In this document: piece by piece, positions 9,940 through 20,596 of the stretch
Layout of the letters: every line of letters begins with the position of its first letter
How positions within the stretch are numbered: the stretch's first letter is position 1
Origin: Tridacna crocea
Lineage: Eukaryota; Mollusca; Bivalvia; Cardiida; Cardiidae
DNA length: 64,000 nt
Reading direction: 5' to 3'
Assembly (NCBI GenBank): GCA_943736015.1
Contig: OX031069.1
Location: 24,061,235-24,125,234, forward strand
Notes under the pieces: generated by a model
What the model was told of the DNA's origin: nothing
The model's input: the letters and a program-made list of their open reading frames with translations, nothing else
Databases searched by the model: none
Position numbers and translations under genes: made by a program

Positions 9940-10235
9940 AATACCATTGCGTAGTTAACCGTAGTCCCATCTTGCATAGTTGACCGTACTGGGGAATGAA
10001 CGTAATTTAAGGTATTGAACGTATAGTTACACGAAAATAACCGTAGTTCAACGCAGTAAGTAGCGTACTTTGAACTTGTAATTTGTCCGTAGTAATTTCT
10101 TAATTTTTGAATTTTTTCAAAAATAAGTTACGTAACTACTATGTTGTGATCCTATCATGACCGTAGTTTAAACGTAGTTGACTTTAGTTAACCGTAATTG
10201 ACCTTACCTAACCATAGTGTTTACTGTTGTCCGTT
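9940..10235. repeat. cluster of diverged ACCGTAGTT motifs
   Basis: The words CGTAGTTAACCGTAGT, TAGTTGACCGTA, ACCGTAGTTCAAC, ACCGTAGTTTAAACG and TTAACCGTAATTGACC recur irregularly. It looks like a decayed array of a ~10-12-bp unit. Confidence 0.5.
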
Positions 10236-10887
10236 ACTGTTGTTGTCTGTTATTTGAAAGGACATCGTTTCTTCCTGGGCAGCCAAGGGATTGTACCTGC
10301 ATGCGGTGCCCTTGTTTGTGCTTGTACCGTGTAGCTTTGGAAATCATTTGGGGGAAAAGAAGTAGTTATTTATCCAAAACAATTACTTTTCCTACTAAGT
10401 TCTTATTTCAATGACCGTTAAATATAATACAACATCAACAAATATGCAATGGCAAGTGAAAGTCTAATACAAAATTTGATTGGTTATCCAAGTCACGTGT
10501 ACAAAAATGGCGGATCTATAACACTAAGAGGAAGTCAGAACATGACAAATAGAAACAGCAGCAAAAGTAATTCGCTCGGCATGCAGCCAAACGCGTGTCT
10601 GCTTCATACATCATTATCGAGCAGAACCAAGAAAACGCTCGTTAAACTGGGATGCATCTGTCAATTTGTATCTCCCCCTCCCCCCTGTTCCATTAGATTT
10701 TTATTGAACATTGAGAACATTTACAATTATCAAATCTGACGTAGGGTGAATGCAAAACGCATACTCTTGTCAGATGCTTTCCGTATTTCTTGCATATTTT
10801 CCTTTGGATTCTTGAGTTTCCAATAATGCACTGTTATCATTAAGCTTTTAGTTAAGCGATTATCATGCAATCCGTCGATATTGCTTT
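10236..10887. other. no feature recognised
   Basis: About 650 bp. A 96-codon frame at 10449..10739 has no recognisable domain or codon signal, and I see no repeat. Confidence 0.45.
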
Positions 10888-11564
10888 TTAACCCATTACC
10901 ACACAATCCCTATTTTAACGACCCTTAGAAAGAAGCCTGTAGAAAACATTGTGGGAAAAGGAGAAAATGCTGGTAACCAGCATTTTCTCCTTTTCCCACA
11001 ATGTTTTCTACCCTTCATACCACACATTTCAATTTTTCAGTATAATCAAAATGAAGTATATAAGTATAATAAAATACAAGTAAAATAGAAATGTTTCAAT
11101 TAAGGAAAGACCTGTGTAATGGAAAAAAGCTATTTCCATTAAATTATCATCCTGCAAAATTAGCTTTAATTAAAAATGAGTATTATTGAACTACTTTCAC
11201 CGATTCATTTTTTCCACTGTTTCCTTCTTTGAATTATGATTTATAAATCTAAAACCACTTTATTCTCAATTCAAAAAAGAGATAATAATTACCTCCCTTT
11301 TCCGAAAAAAAAAACAAAAGTATCAAAAAATAATTTCAAGATAGACATAAACGGAATTTCTGATCCGTTAGAAATGTGTAAAAATATCATTTCTGCACAA
11401 ATCCTGATTTATCCTTATTTATCAACCAATCAGAATTTTTGCCCCATGTTCACCGGAAGTGCATTACACAGGTCTTACCTTAAATTATGATTATAATGAC
11501 TTGCTCTCTATTAAAGTATTGAATCAGATGCATAATTGTTAGGAATTGTGTGGTAAGGGGTTAA
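10888..11564 (+). mobile_element. TTAA-hairpin MITE, split copy
   Basis: Intact left half and perfect hairpin up to about 11040. The right terminus GTGTGGTAAGGGG-TTAA reappears at 11548..11564. Between them lies another TTAA-flanked element (11100..11483) plus AT-rich sequence. Confidence 0.75.
11100..11483 (+). mobile_element. TTAA-flanked GGACC/GGTCY element, copy 1 (nested)
   Basis: TTAAGGAAAGACCTGTGTAA at one end and TTACACAGGTCTTACCTTAA at the other. Internal AATTTCAAGATAGACAT block is shared with 37385..37737, 53968..54583 and 60901..61259. Lies inside the split MITE. Confidence 0.7.
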
Positions 11565-11722
11565 TACCAAGACTGGAACTAAAAAATGGTTCATGAATAC
11601 GTGCACAGATTACACGATCTGCGCAGGTTGATCTTGATCTACACTGGCAACCAAAGGGAGTCATTTCGCTTGTTCTGAAAGTCTGCAAAAATAACTCAAG
11701 ATGTGCCTTGGCTTTCTATGCG

Positions 11723-11951
11723 TTAACTCATTACCACATGAGAAAATTTTGGACTGGTCCAAATTGAAAGCATTTGCAGACGACAAAATGAAGGTGACTG
11801 AAAAATAGGTATTTGTTCTGGGAAGGGTAGAAAACACTGTGGGAAAAGGAGAAAATGCTGGTTACCAGCATTTTCTTATTTTCCCACAGTGTTTTCAAAA
11901 GGCGTCTTTCTCAGGGGTGTCAAAAGTAGGGATTGTCTGGTAATGGGTTAA
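11723..11951 (-). mobile_element. TTAA-hairpin MITE
   Basis: TTAA-CTCATTACCACATG to GGTAATGGG-TTAA, with CACTGTGGG/CCCACAGTG arms. One arm has TTATTTTCCC where the other has GGGAAAAGG, a rare mismatch. Confidence 0.88.
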
Positions 11952-11973
11952 TTCACTTTATCCCAACGGGAGT

Positions 11974-12289
11974 TGATTAAATGGTTAATTGTATGGTGTT
12001 TAACGCCGTTTTCAACATTATTTCAGTTATATCGCGGCTGCCAGTGCACCTATCCATGCTTTCCTGGAGTCTCTTTTACCAGTACTCCGCACAATTTTCT
12101 TTCCAAGCCACTGGCTGCTTTCTCACATAACCATCGTCGAAGCAATAGTCAGCGGTGAGAGAGGAATGAATCCTGTCACAATGACTATCATCAATCCTCG
12201 GAAAGAAATTAGCCGAGCCGAGAATCGAACCCACGAGTCCCCTCTTCTCAAGTCCTGTACGCTAACGACTGAGCTAGCGGGGCTCGGCC
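11974..12289 (-). mobile_element. complete tRNA-derived SINE with perfect 12-bp duplication
   Basis: On the minus strand the head reads CCGCTAGCTCAGTCGTTAGC (A box) and GGGTTCGATTCTCGG (B box). The body follows and ends GCGTTAAACACCATACAATT. Both sides carry CCCAACGGGAGT (11962..11973 and 12290..12301), a perfect target duplication that fixes the ends. Needs a partner LINE; none is visible here. Confidence 0.85.
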
Positions 12290-12301
12290 CCCAACGGGAG
12301 T

Positions 12302-12680
12302 ATTTACATATATGAGCACGCTTTCTTATCCGTCTATCTTCTTGAGATTTCAAAGAGAAAAGGCAAAAGCTAAGTTTATGAATAAGCAAACGTATATAGC
12401 TGAGAACAGTCGCACAAAAGGAGAAAAACGTCCCTAAATAATGCCCAATTTTCAAACGTCAAACTCCCGCAAACACGACAGAAGGGTTTTACTAAGCTCC
12501 ATTATTTAAAGCTTTAGCGTTATCGACTTCTGAGCGCTTATCAGTGTAATTTTGTTGACTTAGAAAATATCATTTTGCGTTCCCTATATTTCTGCGTGTC
12601 CACCATATTTTCCAAGAGAATATTTTTTTTTTGGTACTCTAACAGCAGCATTAGTGAGAACAGAGAAAACACAGGCTTTT
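12302..12680. other. no feature recognised
   Basis: AT-rich sequence after the SINE duplication; the open frames are short and unconvincing. Confidence 0.4.
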
Positions 12681-12749
12681 TGCGAACAGCATAGATCAAG
12701 ATCAGACTGCACAGAACGTGCAGTCTGATCTTGGTTCTACGCTGCCCGC
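12681..12749. repeat. AGATCAGACTGCAC palindrome
   Basis: TGCGAACAGCATAGATCAAG to TTCTACGCTGCCCGC with TGCACAGAACGTGCA at the centre. Confidence 0.75.
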
Positions 12750-12812
12750 TTCTTAGGTCAATTCTGTCAGATAACAAACACAACTTTTGCACGTTATGTG
12801 CAGATTGCTCCC

Positions 12813-13041
12813 TTAACCTTCTACTTCATAGATACTCATTTCTACGCATTGCTTGTAGAAGCCTTTGGAAAACATTGTAGCAAAAGGTGAAATTGCTCGT
12901 CACGAGCAATTTCACCTTTTGCCACAATGTTTTCTATGCTATCAAAAGGTGTCATATACACATAAGAAACGGCTTCATCCTTACTGTTGTTTAGGGTCAA
13001 ATAGAGATACCATAGAAATGCCTAATGGGGTAAAGGGTTAA
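12813..13041. mobile_element. TTAA-hairpin MITE, GCTC/GGCAAAAGG subfamily
   Basis: Same subfamily and length as 3626..3854, including AAGAAACGGCTTCATCCTTA and the TACCATAGAAATGCC right flank. Confidence 0.88.
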
Positions 13042-13883
13042 CTATACCGTCAGCTAGTTTAGACAAGCCTATAATTACGATAATAGTTTTCAGACTCACT
13101 GAGAAAGGCATTATAAAGAGGTTGAAAGAAGCCGGGTTGCTAAAAGTCGTTTTCTATGAAAAGAAGGTTTAATGCATCTGGAAAGAGTTGAGGCCCATTT
13201 CAGCTTGCTCAATCCGTGCAAGCTGATCTGGACCGAAATATTTTGCTACAGATGAATTTTCTGCGTGTCATACGACTAGATTACCTCTTGATTCGGTCGG
13301 CTTTTAAATATAATTAATTTTAGGGATGCACAACTATGTGAAGACTTGCTTTATATAATGAATCATGCAGTTGAGTGAAATGTTTTCAGTGAGCGGCTTA
13401 CAATTTTGAAGGCGAAAGATTGACATTTTCCACATAAATCCCATTGTTTCAATGAAATAAAGCCATTACGAAATTTCTTGTCTCATATACGTATGAGACA
13501 AGAAAATAGTACTGCATTTGGTCAACAAACTGTATTTATACGCTTCATTTTTAAAACGTTGCTGACCTAGGTTCCTGAAGGAAATTAATGGTCAAAATTC
13601 TTAATCATGATAAAGTTGTTAATTTAATCACTTTTAGATTCAAAACAAAATCAATATGTAAGTTTTTTTTGGAACTATTTTTCGTTAGTAATATAACTGT
13701 CACAGAAGCGCATAGGCTTCATAAAAATCTCGCATAGACTTCATACAAATCTAACAACACATGATACACGTATGCCTCTCTTTTAACACATTATGGACTG
13801 TAATTCTTGTCAGTAATGTGATCAAAAGAATCTAACATTCGTTGGCTTTTGAGGTAAAACTTTATTAAACTCGTCCACAAAAA
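13042..13883. other. mostly unrecognised; one short palindrome
   Basis: TTTCTTGTCTCATA and its complement form a hairpin at 13474..13505 around TACGTA. The stretch near 13145..13260 resembles the GGGGGCTTAATGCA repeat family. Nothing else is supported. Confidence 0.45.
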
Positions 13884-14092
13884 TTAACCCTTTACTCCAT
13901 AGACACTCATTTTGACGTATCAACTACAGACAGCTTTTTAAAAACATTGTGGGAAAAGGAGAAATTGCTCGTAACAATGTTTTTCACTCAATCAGATATT
14001 TGTATCCTCATTTATCCATATTTTTGACATCATATCTTTATTTGCTGCTGAAATGGAAGAGCCTCAAATTGGCATATCAGGTAAAGGGTTAA
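13884..14092 (+). mobile_element. TTAA-hairpin MITE lacking one stem arm
   Basis: TTAA-CCCTTTACTCC to GGTAAAGGG-TTAA. Flanks match 1616..1844 in reverse. The left arm GGAGAAATTGCTCGTAAC is kept but the right arm is cut to CAATGTTTTTC, so the hairpin is lost. Confidence 0.8.
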
Positions 14093-14513
14093 GCTCGCCA
14101 AAGGCTCGATTAGTAACATTTTTGTAGACTCGTTTAATAAAGTTTTATCTAAAACCCAACTCATGTCAGATCCTATAATTCAAAATTTTTGGATATAAAC
14201 AATATGACATGCACCGTTTCCATAACTGACAGGATGAATAATAAACATAAATCTATAATGTATGAACGTTTGAAAAAAACACTGTAAAGTTTTAAGAAAA
14301 TCCAGGTAAACCTGAGATATAATGAAGCAGGATTCCTCTTGCTGCGTTGTAGATTTAATGATTATAAATAATTGTAACAAATGCATTTAAGAGTTTGTAC
14401 CTAAAAACTTTTTCCAAACATTTACGAGAGTCATTTCCCAAGGATTGACTTATTTTCTCGTAGTTTAGCATTGCTCTGAAAAAAAAAAAGAAATATCTAA
14501 GTTGAATCCAAGT
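14093..14513. other. no feature recognised
   Basis: AT-rich sequence between a MITE and the 44-bp satellite. Confidence 0.45.
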
Positions 14514-14518
14514 GGTTT

Positions 14519-15310
14519 GGGGAATAAGATGTTCTTCGCGTTTTAAACGGGTTATCGGACATGAGGAATAAGATTATCTCAGCGTTATAAATGGGTTATC
14601 GGACATGAGGTCTAAGATGTGCTTCGCGTTCTAAAGGGGGTAAAGGACATGGGGAATAAGTAGTTTTTCACGATCTAAACGGGTTATCGGACACGAGGTA
14701 AAAGAGGTTTTTAGCGTTCTAGACGGGTTATCGGACATGAGGAATAAGATGTGATTAGCGTTCTAGACGGGTTATCGGACAAGAGGTAAAAGAGGTGCTT
14801 AGCTTTCTAAACGGGTTATCGGACATGAGGAATAAGATGTGATTAGCGTTCTAAACGGATTATCGGACATGATGAATAAGATGTGCTTAGCGTTCTAGAC
14901 GGGTTATCGGACACGAGGAATACGATGTGCTTAGCGTTCTAAACGGGTTATCGGACACGAGGAATAAGATGTGCATAGCGTTCTAAACGGGTTATCGGAC
15001 ACGAGGAATAAGATGTGCTTAGCGTTCTAAATGGGTTATCGGACACGAGAAATACCATGTGCTTAGCGTTCTAAACGGGTTATCGGACATGAGGAATAAG
15101 ATGTGCATAGCGTTCTAAACGGTTGATGGGAAATGGGGAATATGATAATCTTCACGTTCTGAACAGGTTATCCGAAATGAGGTTTAAGATGTACTTAGCG
15201 TTCTAAACAGGTTATGGGACATGGGGAATAAGACTATCTTAAGAGTTGTAAACGGGTTATAGGACATGTGGAATAAGATGTGCTTAGCGTTCTAAAGAGG
15301 TTATACAACA
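14519..15310. repeat. 44-bp satellite array
   Basis: About 18 tandem units with the core GGTTATCGGACATGAGGAAT followed by AAGATGTGCTTAGCGTTCTAAACG; period 43-45. Neighbouring units differ by point changes (ATG/ACG, GTGCTT/GTGATT/GTGCAT). The middle units are the most uniform and both edges decay. Confidence 0.92.
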
Positions 15311-15489
15311 TAAGGAAGTAATAAATGCGTTATGCCCTTGAAGGGGGTCGAAGCAACATGAAAAAGGAATAAGAAGTGCATAGCATTAATAAAAGATTCA
15401 AACAGAATTCGTATGTAATAAAATGTTTTGCCCTCTAAAGGGGTTTAGCAGTAGGACTGAAGAGTAAGATGTGCTTAGCGTTCAAAGGA
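15311..15489. repeat. decayed edge of the 44-bp satellite
   Basis: Isolated AAGTGCATAGCATT and AAGATGTGCTTAGCGTTC remnants with broken spacing. Confidence 0.6.
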
Positions 15490-15508
15490 GCAAAACAACT
15501 TACAAGGA

Positions 15509-15719
15509 AGCTGGTCCAAATTGAAAGCACTTGGAGAGGGCAGATTAAAGATGGATCAAAGGGCAAAACTTATCCTTGATGGGGTAGAAAACAGCATTTT
15601 CTCCTTTACCCACAGTGTTTTTAAATGGCTTCCCTTCAAGGGTCGTTAAAACCTGGGACTGTTTGGTATAGAGTTGAAGATGAAGGATTCCATCACAATT
15701 TTGTGTGGTAAAGGGTTAA
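15509..15719 (-). mobile_element. TTAA-hairpin MITE with deleted stem arm
   Basis: GCTGGTCCAAATTGAAAGCA flank, GGTAGAAAACAGCATTTTCT junction (one arm gone), then CAGTGTTTTTAAATGGCTTC and a final GGTAAAGGG-TTAA. The left boundary is approximate. Confidence 0.6.
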
Positions 15720-15828
15720 GCGTCATAAATAATATAGTGAGTCATTTCCGAAACTGAGGGAAACATATGGAAGCTCTCGTAATAATTATAAGCTGATAAT
15801 GATGTTTTCTTTCAACCCTTAACACTTA

Positions 15829-16183
15829 ACTACACAGTAAAGTTTAGATTCTTCCAAAATCAGAACGTTTTTGTAAACAAAAAAAAAAAATATCAAAATT
15901 AATACAAATGGGCTTCCGAAGATCGTTCTCATATAGAATTGAATGTAAAGTTTAGATTATTCCAAAATCAGAACGTTTTTGTAAACAAAAAAAAAATATC
16001 AAAATTAATACAAATGGGCTTCCGAAGATCGTTCTCATATAGAATTGAAAACATTGTGGGAAAAAGAGAAAATGCTGGTTACCAGCATTTTCTCTTTTCT
16101 CATTTTCTCTTTTTCCCACAATGTTTTCAATAGGCTACTTTTACGTGATCATTAAAACAAAGAGTTAGGTGGTAAAGGGTTAA
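15829..16183 (-). mobile_element. TTAA-hairpin MITE with internal tandem duplication
   Basis: A ~107-bp left-flank block (GTAAAGTTTAGATTC to CATATAGAATTGAA) occurs twice, at about 15837..15943 and 15944..16050. The hairpin stem then uses GGGAAAAAGAGAAAATG arms with a small arm insertion. Ends GGTAAAGGG-TTAA. Confidence 0.8.
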
Positions 16184-16238
16184 CTCTTTACAGTATGACA
16201 TTAGACGTCACTGTTTTCGCCTATGTCGCCGAAAGGGT
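16180..16238. mobile_element. 59-bp TTAA-ended mini-element
   Basis: TTAACTCTTTACAGTATG to GCCGAAAGGGTTAA, starting at the TTAA that closes the previous MITE. It could be a minimal derivative with only the termini, or chance. Confidence 0.35.
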
Positions 16239-16480
16239 TAAAAAAAAAAATTAATGCACCTGTGCATGTTGCACACCTGTGTCGAATCGCTTCTTTTTAG
16301 ATGAGAAATACGTTCTATTTTTGATGCATTCGTCTTCATTAGTGGGATAAGCTAACGCAGAATTAATTATCTACACTAACAAACAACATCATTTCAGACC
16401 CTTGTACTATTAGGGACGAAATTGTATTCGTCAGCCATTCAACCCCTAGGCTGCTGCTAAGCGCGACTCATTGACCTTGG

Positions 16481-16547
16481 GCGGACAGTGTAGGTTAAGA
16501 TCAGACTGCACAGAACGTGCAGTCTGATCTTCGATCTACATTATCCA
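16481..16547. repeat. AGATCAGACTGCAC palindrome
   Basis: GCGGACAGTGTAGGTTAAGA to TCGATCTACATTATCCAC; centre TGCACAGAACGTGCA is perfect. Confidence 0.78.
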
Positions 16548-16555
16548 CAAAATCA

Positions 16556-17130
16556 AACTAGAGCTATTAAAAAACGTGATCATACTCCCCCACCAGCTCC
16601 TTGTCACAAAACGGGTCTTTGTTACAGAATGCAGAATGGTATAGTAAAGAGTTGAAAAAAAGTTCAAGGGGAGATAATTCCGCAAGAAACCGCAGCAAGG
16701 TCATGGAAATTGCGCGAAAAGGGACATTCGGAAATTTCCGTAAAATTTCGTCTCGGATCGGCCTGCGCAGTCCGAGCAGGCTTATCCGAGACGACACTTT
16801 ACGATTACATTTGATTTTGTCCCACAGTAGACTTGCGCAAAACAGAAAATTATATGAAAACGGAAAGTGTCATTTTGGATTAGTCTGCGCCGATTGCGCA
16901 GGCTGATCCGAGATGACCTTGCACGCAAATATCTGAATGTCCCTTTTCGCGAGTTGCAGGCCATATATAGGAACTCTGTATGTAAATTTGAGTTCAATAC
17001 CTGAAAAAACTGTCCGAGTATTTCTTCAGACAATTTTGTGTCTACGGACAGACGGACAGACAGCCATGGCGATTCCAGTATAACCTCCCTTTCCAGTTCG
17101 TTGTTGGGGTTGTAACTAGGCAACAAGCAA
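16556..17130 (+). repeat. ACTAGAGCTATT...CCAGTATAACC repeat, hosting an insertion
   Basis: Left part CTAGAGCTATTAAAAAACGTG and AGGGGAGATAATTCCG; right part ACGGACAGACGGACAGACAG and GCGATTCCAGTATAACC. Paralogue at 22005..23115; the right tail is also at 38940..39110. Interrupted at 16709..16964. Confidence 0.6.
16709..16964. mobile_element. double-hairpin element (CGTAAAGTGTCGTC)
   Basis: GCGCGAAAAGGGACATTCGG at the left and its complement at the right. Two internal hairpins, GCCTGCGCAGTCCGAGCAGGC and GTCTGCGCCGATTGCGCAGGC, are separated by TTTGTCCCACAGTAGACTTG. Nested in the repeat above. Confidence 0.8.
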
Positions 17131-17158
17131 TGTAATATCACACGTAATGTATAGTTTC

Positions 17159-17388
17159 TTACCCCTTTAGCACACAATGACGACTATTGACGACCCTGGG
17201 AAAGAGGCCTTTTAAAATCATTTTGGGGAAAGGAGAAAATGCTGGTACCCAGCATTTTCTCCTTTTCCCAAAATGTTTTCTACTCCATCAAAAAACGATT
17301 GTAATGCTTGAGCCATATTGAAATTGTCGTCTGCAAATGCTTTTCAATTTGGACAAGGCTTAAAGTTTGTCGTGTGGTAAAGATTTAA
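17159..17388 (+). mobile_element. TTAA-hairpin MITE, left unit of a dimer
   Basis: Starts TTAC-CCCTTTAGCACACAA. The stem carries CATTTTGGGGAAAGG, matched by CCCAAAATG on the other side. Ends at the TTAA (17385..17388) shared with the next copy. Confidence 0.85.
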
Positions 17389-17599
17389 TCCCGGGTTTTA
17401 CGACCCTGAAAAAGAAGGCTTTTGAAAAACATTGTGGAAAAAGGAGAAACTGCTGGTAACCAGCAGTTTCTCCTTTTCCCCCAATGCTTTTTACCCTGCT
17501 AGCAACAAACTTTAATTTTTACACTTGCGTTTATTTTGTCATCCGCAAGTACTTTCAATTTGGACCAGTGTAAATTTTTGTCGTTTGGGAAAGGGTTAA
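17385..17599 (+). mobile_element. TTAA-hairpin MITE, right unit of a dimer
   Basis: Begins at the shared TTAA but lacks the CCCTTTACCAAACAA terminus, entering at TCCCGGGTTTTACGACC. Stem tip AACTGCTGG pairs with CCAGCAGTT, again a two-sided change. Ends GGGAAAGGG-TTAA. Confidence 0.85.
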
Positions 17600-17620
17600 A
17601 CGAACATTACACAAATAATT

Positions 17621-17766
17621 AAGGAATGAAGAGAATTTCATTTTTTTTTTCGTGAAAGTATTAAGAAAAACCCCTAATCACACTGTATGAAACCGCGAAG
17701 CCGTTTCATACAAATGTGATTAGGGTTTTTTTTTTTATGAAAAAAAAAAATTCTCTTCATTCCTTA
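17621..17766. repeat. 146-bp hairpin
   Basis: AAGGAATGAAGAGAATTTCA at the left and its complement at the right; inner arms AACCCCTAATCACA and TGTGATTAGGGTT, loop near CCGCGAAGCCG. Single copy in this window. Confidence 0.75.
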
Positions 17767-18600
17767 TAATTTAATATTATAGACAACATACACTCATGGA
17801 AATAATTCAAAACGCATTCATTTTCTTTAGTTTTAAATCTAACCTTGGAGTTTCTAAAGCCCCTGCCACTCATATTTGTATGGCATAAGAATACAACTGG
17901 GAAGCAGTTTTCAGATTCCCAATACTGAAAATTAACCAATAGAATTAAAGTAAATGAGCAAAGCAGTGTGTAGGACCCGCAAAAGTAATCTTCAGCAAAA
18001 GTAGTTTCGGCACAAGGTAACTTTTTCATGGAGCTATGAAAAAAAAAAATTCAGCCAATCAGAACTCGCCAATGTTCATGAAAACAACTGATATTAAATT
18101 ACATGTATAACAAAATGAACAAAAAAGCGACTAAATAAATTGTACTCAGCAACTCTAATAAGGGTGAATATAAACGAGAATTTGAGTAGCTGTTAGCGAC
18201 AGCTTCGCTAAGTCCGTTTGACCTTTTCAAAATCGAGACAGGTTCATTTAGATAAATTAATTGAATTGCCGGTCATACAAAATGGTCAACGGTCAAGCAT
18301 AATGACCAGAACGGTATGTATTATCTTCATTCCCCACCCTCTTGTGTTTCTGTCAAAACTAATGAGTGTCAACTCGAGTACAGTTATCCATTATTGTACA
18401 TTTCATTAAGTGTTCTGGTGCAAGGGGGTGGTGAGTTGGGGGGAGGGGGATGAATTCAACAGATCGAACAGTACCGGACTTGATATCATGCTTCATTAAC
18501 CCTTATCCTGCTAAATAACCAAAACGAAATTTTCATTTCGACACTTAAAACCCAGATATTGCTATTTCAGAGTTAGTTTCAGGGAATGATATCTCCTTCT
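17767..18600. other. no feature recognised
   Basis: About 830 bp of AT-rich sequence. A 90-codon minus frame at 17757..18029 has no recognisable homology, and there is no repeat shared with the rest of the window. Confidence 0.45.
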
Positions 18601-18657
18601 CGGACAGTGTAAATCAAAGATCAGACTGCACGTTCTGTGCTTGATCTACAGTGTCCG
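18601..18657. repeat. AGATCAGACTGCAC palindrome with shortened right arm
   Basis: CGGACAGTGTAAATCAAAGA and TTGATCTACAGTGTCCG pair, but the right GCAGTCTGATC segment is missing after TTCTGTGC. Confidence 0.7.
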
Positions 18658-18884
18658 CTAAAGGTCAGCGAGTCACGCTTAGCAACCAAAGGGTTAAATT
18701 ATGAATATTTTCTTCTTTTCCAAAATCATTTTCGCAAACCGGGCGCCGGGCAGACTAATAGACAGACGGCCAGATATAGACAGAATATCTGCCTCCATTA
18801 TACTCTCTCTGAATTCGATATTGGGTTATGGCTATCCCATGGCAACGGACAGAAGTTTGGTCGAATTGAAATTTGTACGTCTTG

Positions 18885-19010
18885 TTCACCCCATGATTAC
18901 ACCCTGCTCCATTTGGCCATGAATACTTATAGATAAAAAAGAAATGATTGAAATGCTGGGAATTAAATGTTAACGGCCAAAGATATTTCAAAACCATAGC
19001 TTTCAGGAAC
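18885..19010 (+). repeat. fragment of the 22440/43205 repeat
   Basis: CCATGATTACACCCTGCTCC and GGGAATTAAATGTTAACGGC match 43500..43620. The GACAGACGGCCAGATATAGA stretch at 18758..18780 may also belong here. Confidence 0.5.
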
Positions 19011-19585
19011 AAATTTAATTTAATACGATTCTTCGCATGATTTCTTTCTGTATCTATCATGCATCGAAATGTCAAGGGACGTTTAAGCCAATATTTGAAT
19101 GATTTTTTTTCTTTTTCTTTCATATCATTAATTCCACACGACTGCCTCTTTGACAAATACCACTTTAGCGTTCTCAACGCTTTGATCATATATTGAATTG
19201 CCTATTTCATGAAGGATAGAACACATGGCTAAACGGGATCAATTGCAAGTTCATAGAATGTATGGACTGTTACCCCAGGAGAAAACTTCGCATACCAGTA
19301 GACTGAAGATAGACAAAGAAAATGTGAAAGTATTCGAACAATTACAATATTGAATGTAGACTGATATATTTCTTAAAAACTTGTGACAAAAAGGGAGATA
19401 GCTCATGGCAGAAATTTCTAAATATTTTCTGTCGTCAAGAAGTTACTAAGCAAGCAGTCTCGGTCAGATTTTTTTAAGAAAAAGTTTTCCTCTATGAAGG
19501 AAAAATGTCAAGTTACCTTGAACTATTATATAATGAGCTAGACAGATGGTTTGAATTACACTCTTATTTTTCAATAGTTATTTGA
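19011..19585. other. no feature recognised
   Basis: AT-rich; the long minus frame at 18755..19189 overlaps repeat sequence and shows no domain. Confidence 0.4.
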
Positions 19586-19802
19586 TTAAGACCCCTGCGT
19601 TTAAACAACCCTAAGAAAACAGGCTTTTGAAACTATTGTAGGAAGAGGTGACAATGCTGGTACCAGCATTTTCTCCTCTTCCCAAAATGCTTTTACCACC
19701 TCTCAGAAGTAAGTTCTATCTGTCCAGCCACCATACATAAATTGGGTGCAGATATTTTTATTTTGGAAAGGTCTAAAATTTTACCGCCATAAAAAAAGTT
19801 AC
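19586..19802 (+). mobile_element. TTAA-hairpin MITE, old copy
   Basis: TTAA-GACCCCTGCGTTTAAACAACC start, GGAAGAGGTGACAATGCTGG arm with mismatches to CCAGCATTTTCTCCTCTTCC, degraded right terminus. Confidence 0.65.
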
Positions 19803-20087
19803 CATGAAAAGGACAATGCATGTATGGATACTTGAACAATCACGTGATACAAAAAGCAATCAAAGTACTGATGCGCTTTGTCGTTTTTGATGAAGCAACA
19901 GTTTTCTCAAGTTTCGGTGTAATAAAAGAAAATTTGTAACTTGCTACCATACGACCGCGATTATTTTACACCCTTTGATTCTTATTTCTTTATTTCACTA
20001 TCTCAGACAAATGATGAACATATTACTAAACCAATAAAAATCGACGGATAATGGGCCTACCCGCATTGGCCTTCTCATCATTGAATC

Positions 20088-20316
20088 TTAACTCTTTACC
20101 ACACGACAAAATTTTAGACTGGTTCAAATTGAAAGCATTTGCAGACAACGAAATAAAGGTGGCTGAAAAATTGAAATGTGTTCTGGGAAGGATAGAAAAC
20201 ACTGTGGGAAAAGGAGAAAATGCTGGTTACCAGCATTTTCTCCTTTTCCCACAGTGTTTTCAAAAGGCTTCTTTCTCAGGGGCGTCAAAAGTAGGGATTG
20301 TGTGGTAACGGGTTAA
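20088..20316 (-). mobile_element. TTAA-hairpin MITE
   Basis: TTAA-CTCTTTACCACACGAC to GGTAACGGG-TTAA; perfect stem with CACTGTGGG/CCCACAGTG. Confidence 0.9.
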
Positions 20317-20326
20317 TATATTATCA

Positions 20327-20519
20327 TTAACACTTTACGAAACGACAAAATTTTAGACTGGTCCAAATTGAAAGCATATTAATGCGACTCAAAAATTGAA
20401 TTTTGTTCTAGGAATTATGGAAAACCTTGTGGTTACCAGCATTTTCTCCTTTTTCCACCCCCACAAATGGCTTCTTTCTAAGAGTCGTGAAAATCCGGGA
20501 TTGTTAGGTAAAGAGTTAA
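20327..20519 (-). mobile_element. TTAA-hairpin MITE with partly deleted stem
   Basis: TTAA-CACTTTACGAAACGAC to GGTAAAGAG-TTAA, 11 bp after the previous copy. The left arm is reduced to GGAAAACCTTGTGG before GTTACCAGC. Confidence 0.8.
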
Positions 20520-20547
20520 TTATGGCTGACCGATAATTACGGAAGCT

Positions 20548-20596
20548 GTGGCCCCTTCCCCCACCCCCCCCCCCCCACTCCACCACCACCCCCTCC

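Noticed and set aside
14519-15310. CRISPR-like regular spacing
   Set aside because: The whole 44-bp unit repeats without unique spacers and the genome is eukaryotic, so this is a satellite.
18755-19189. 144-codon minus-strand frame
   Set aside because: Overlaps a repeat shared with 43500..43620 and has no recognised domain.
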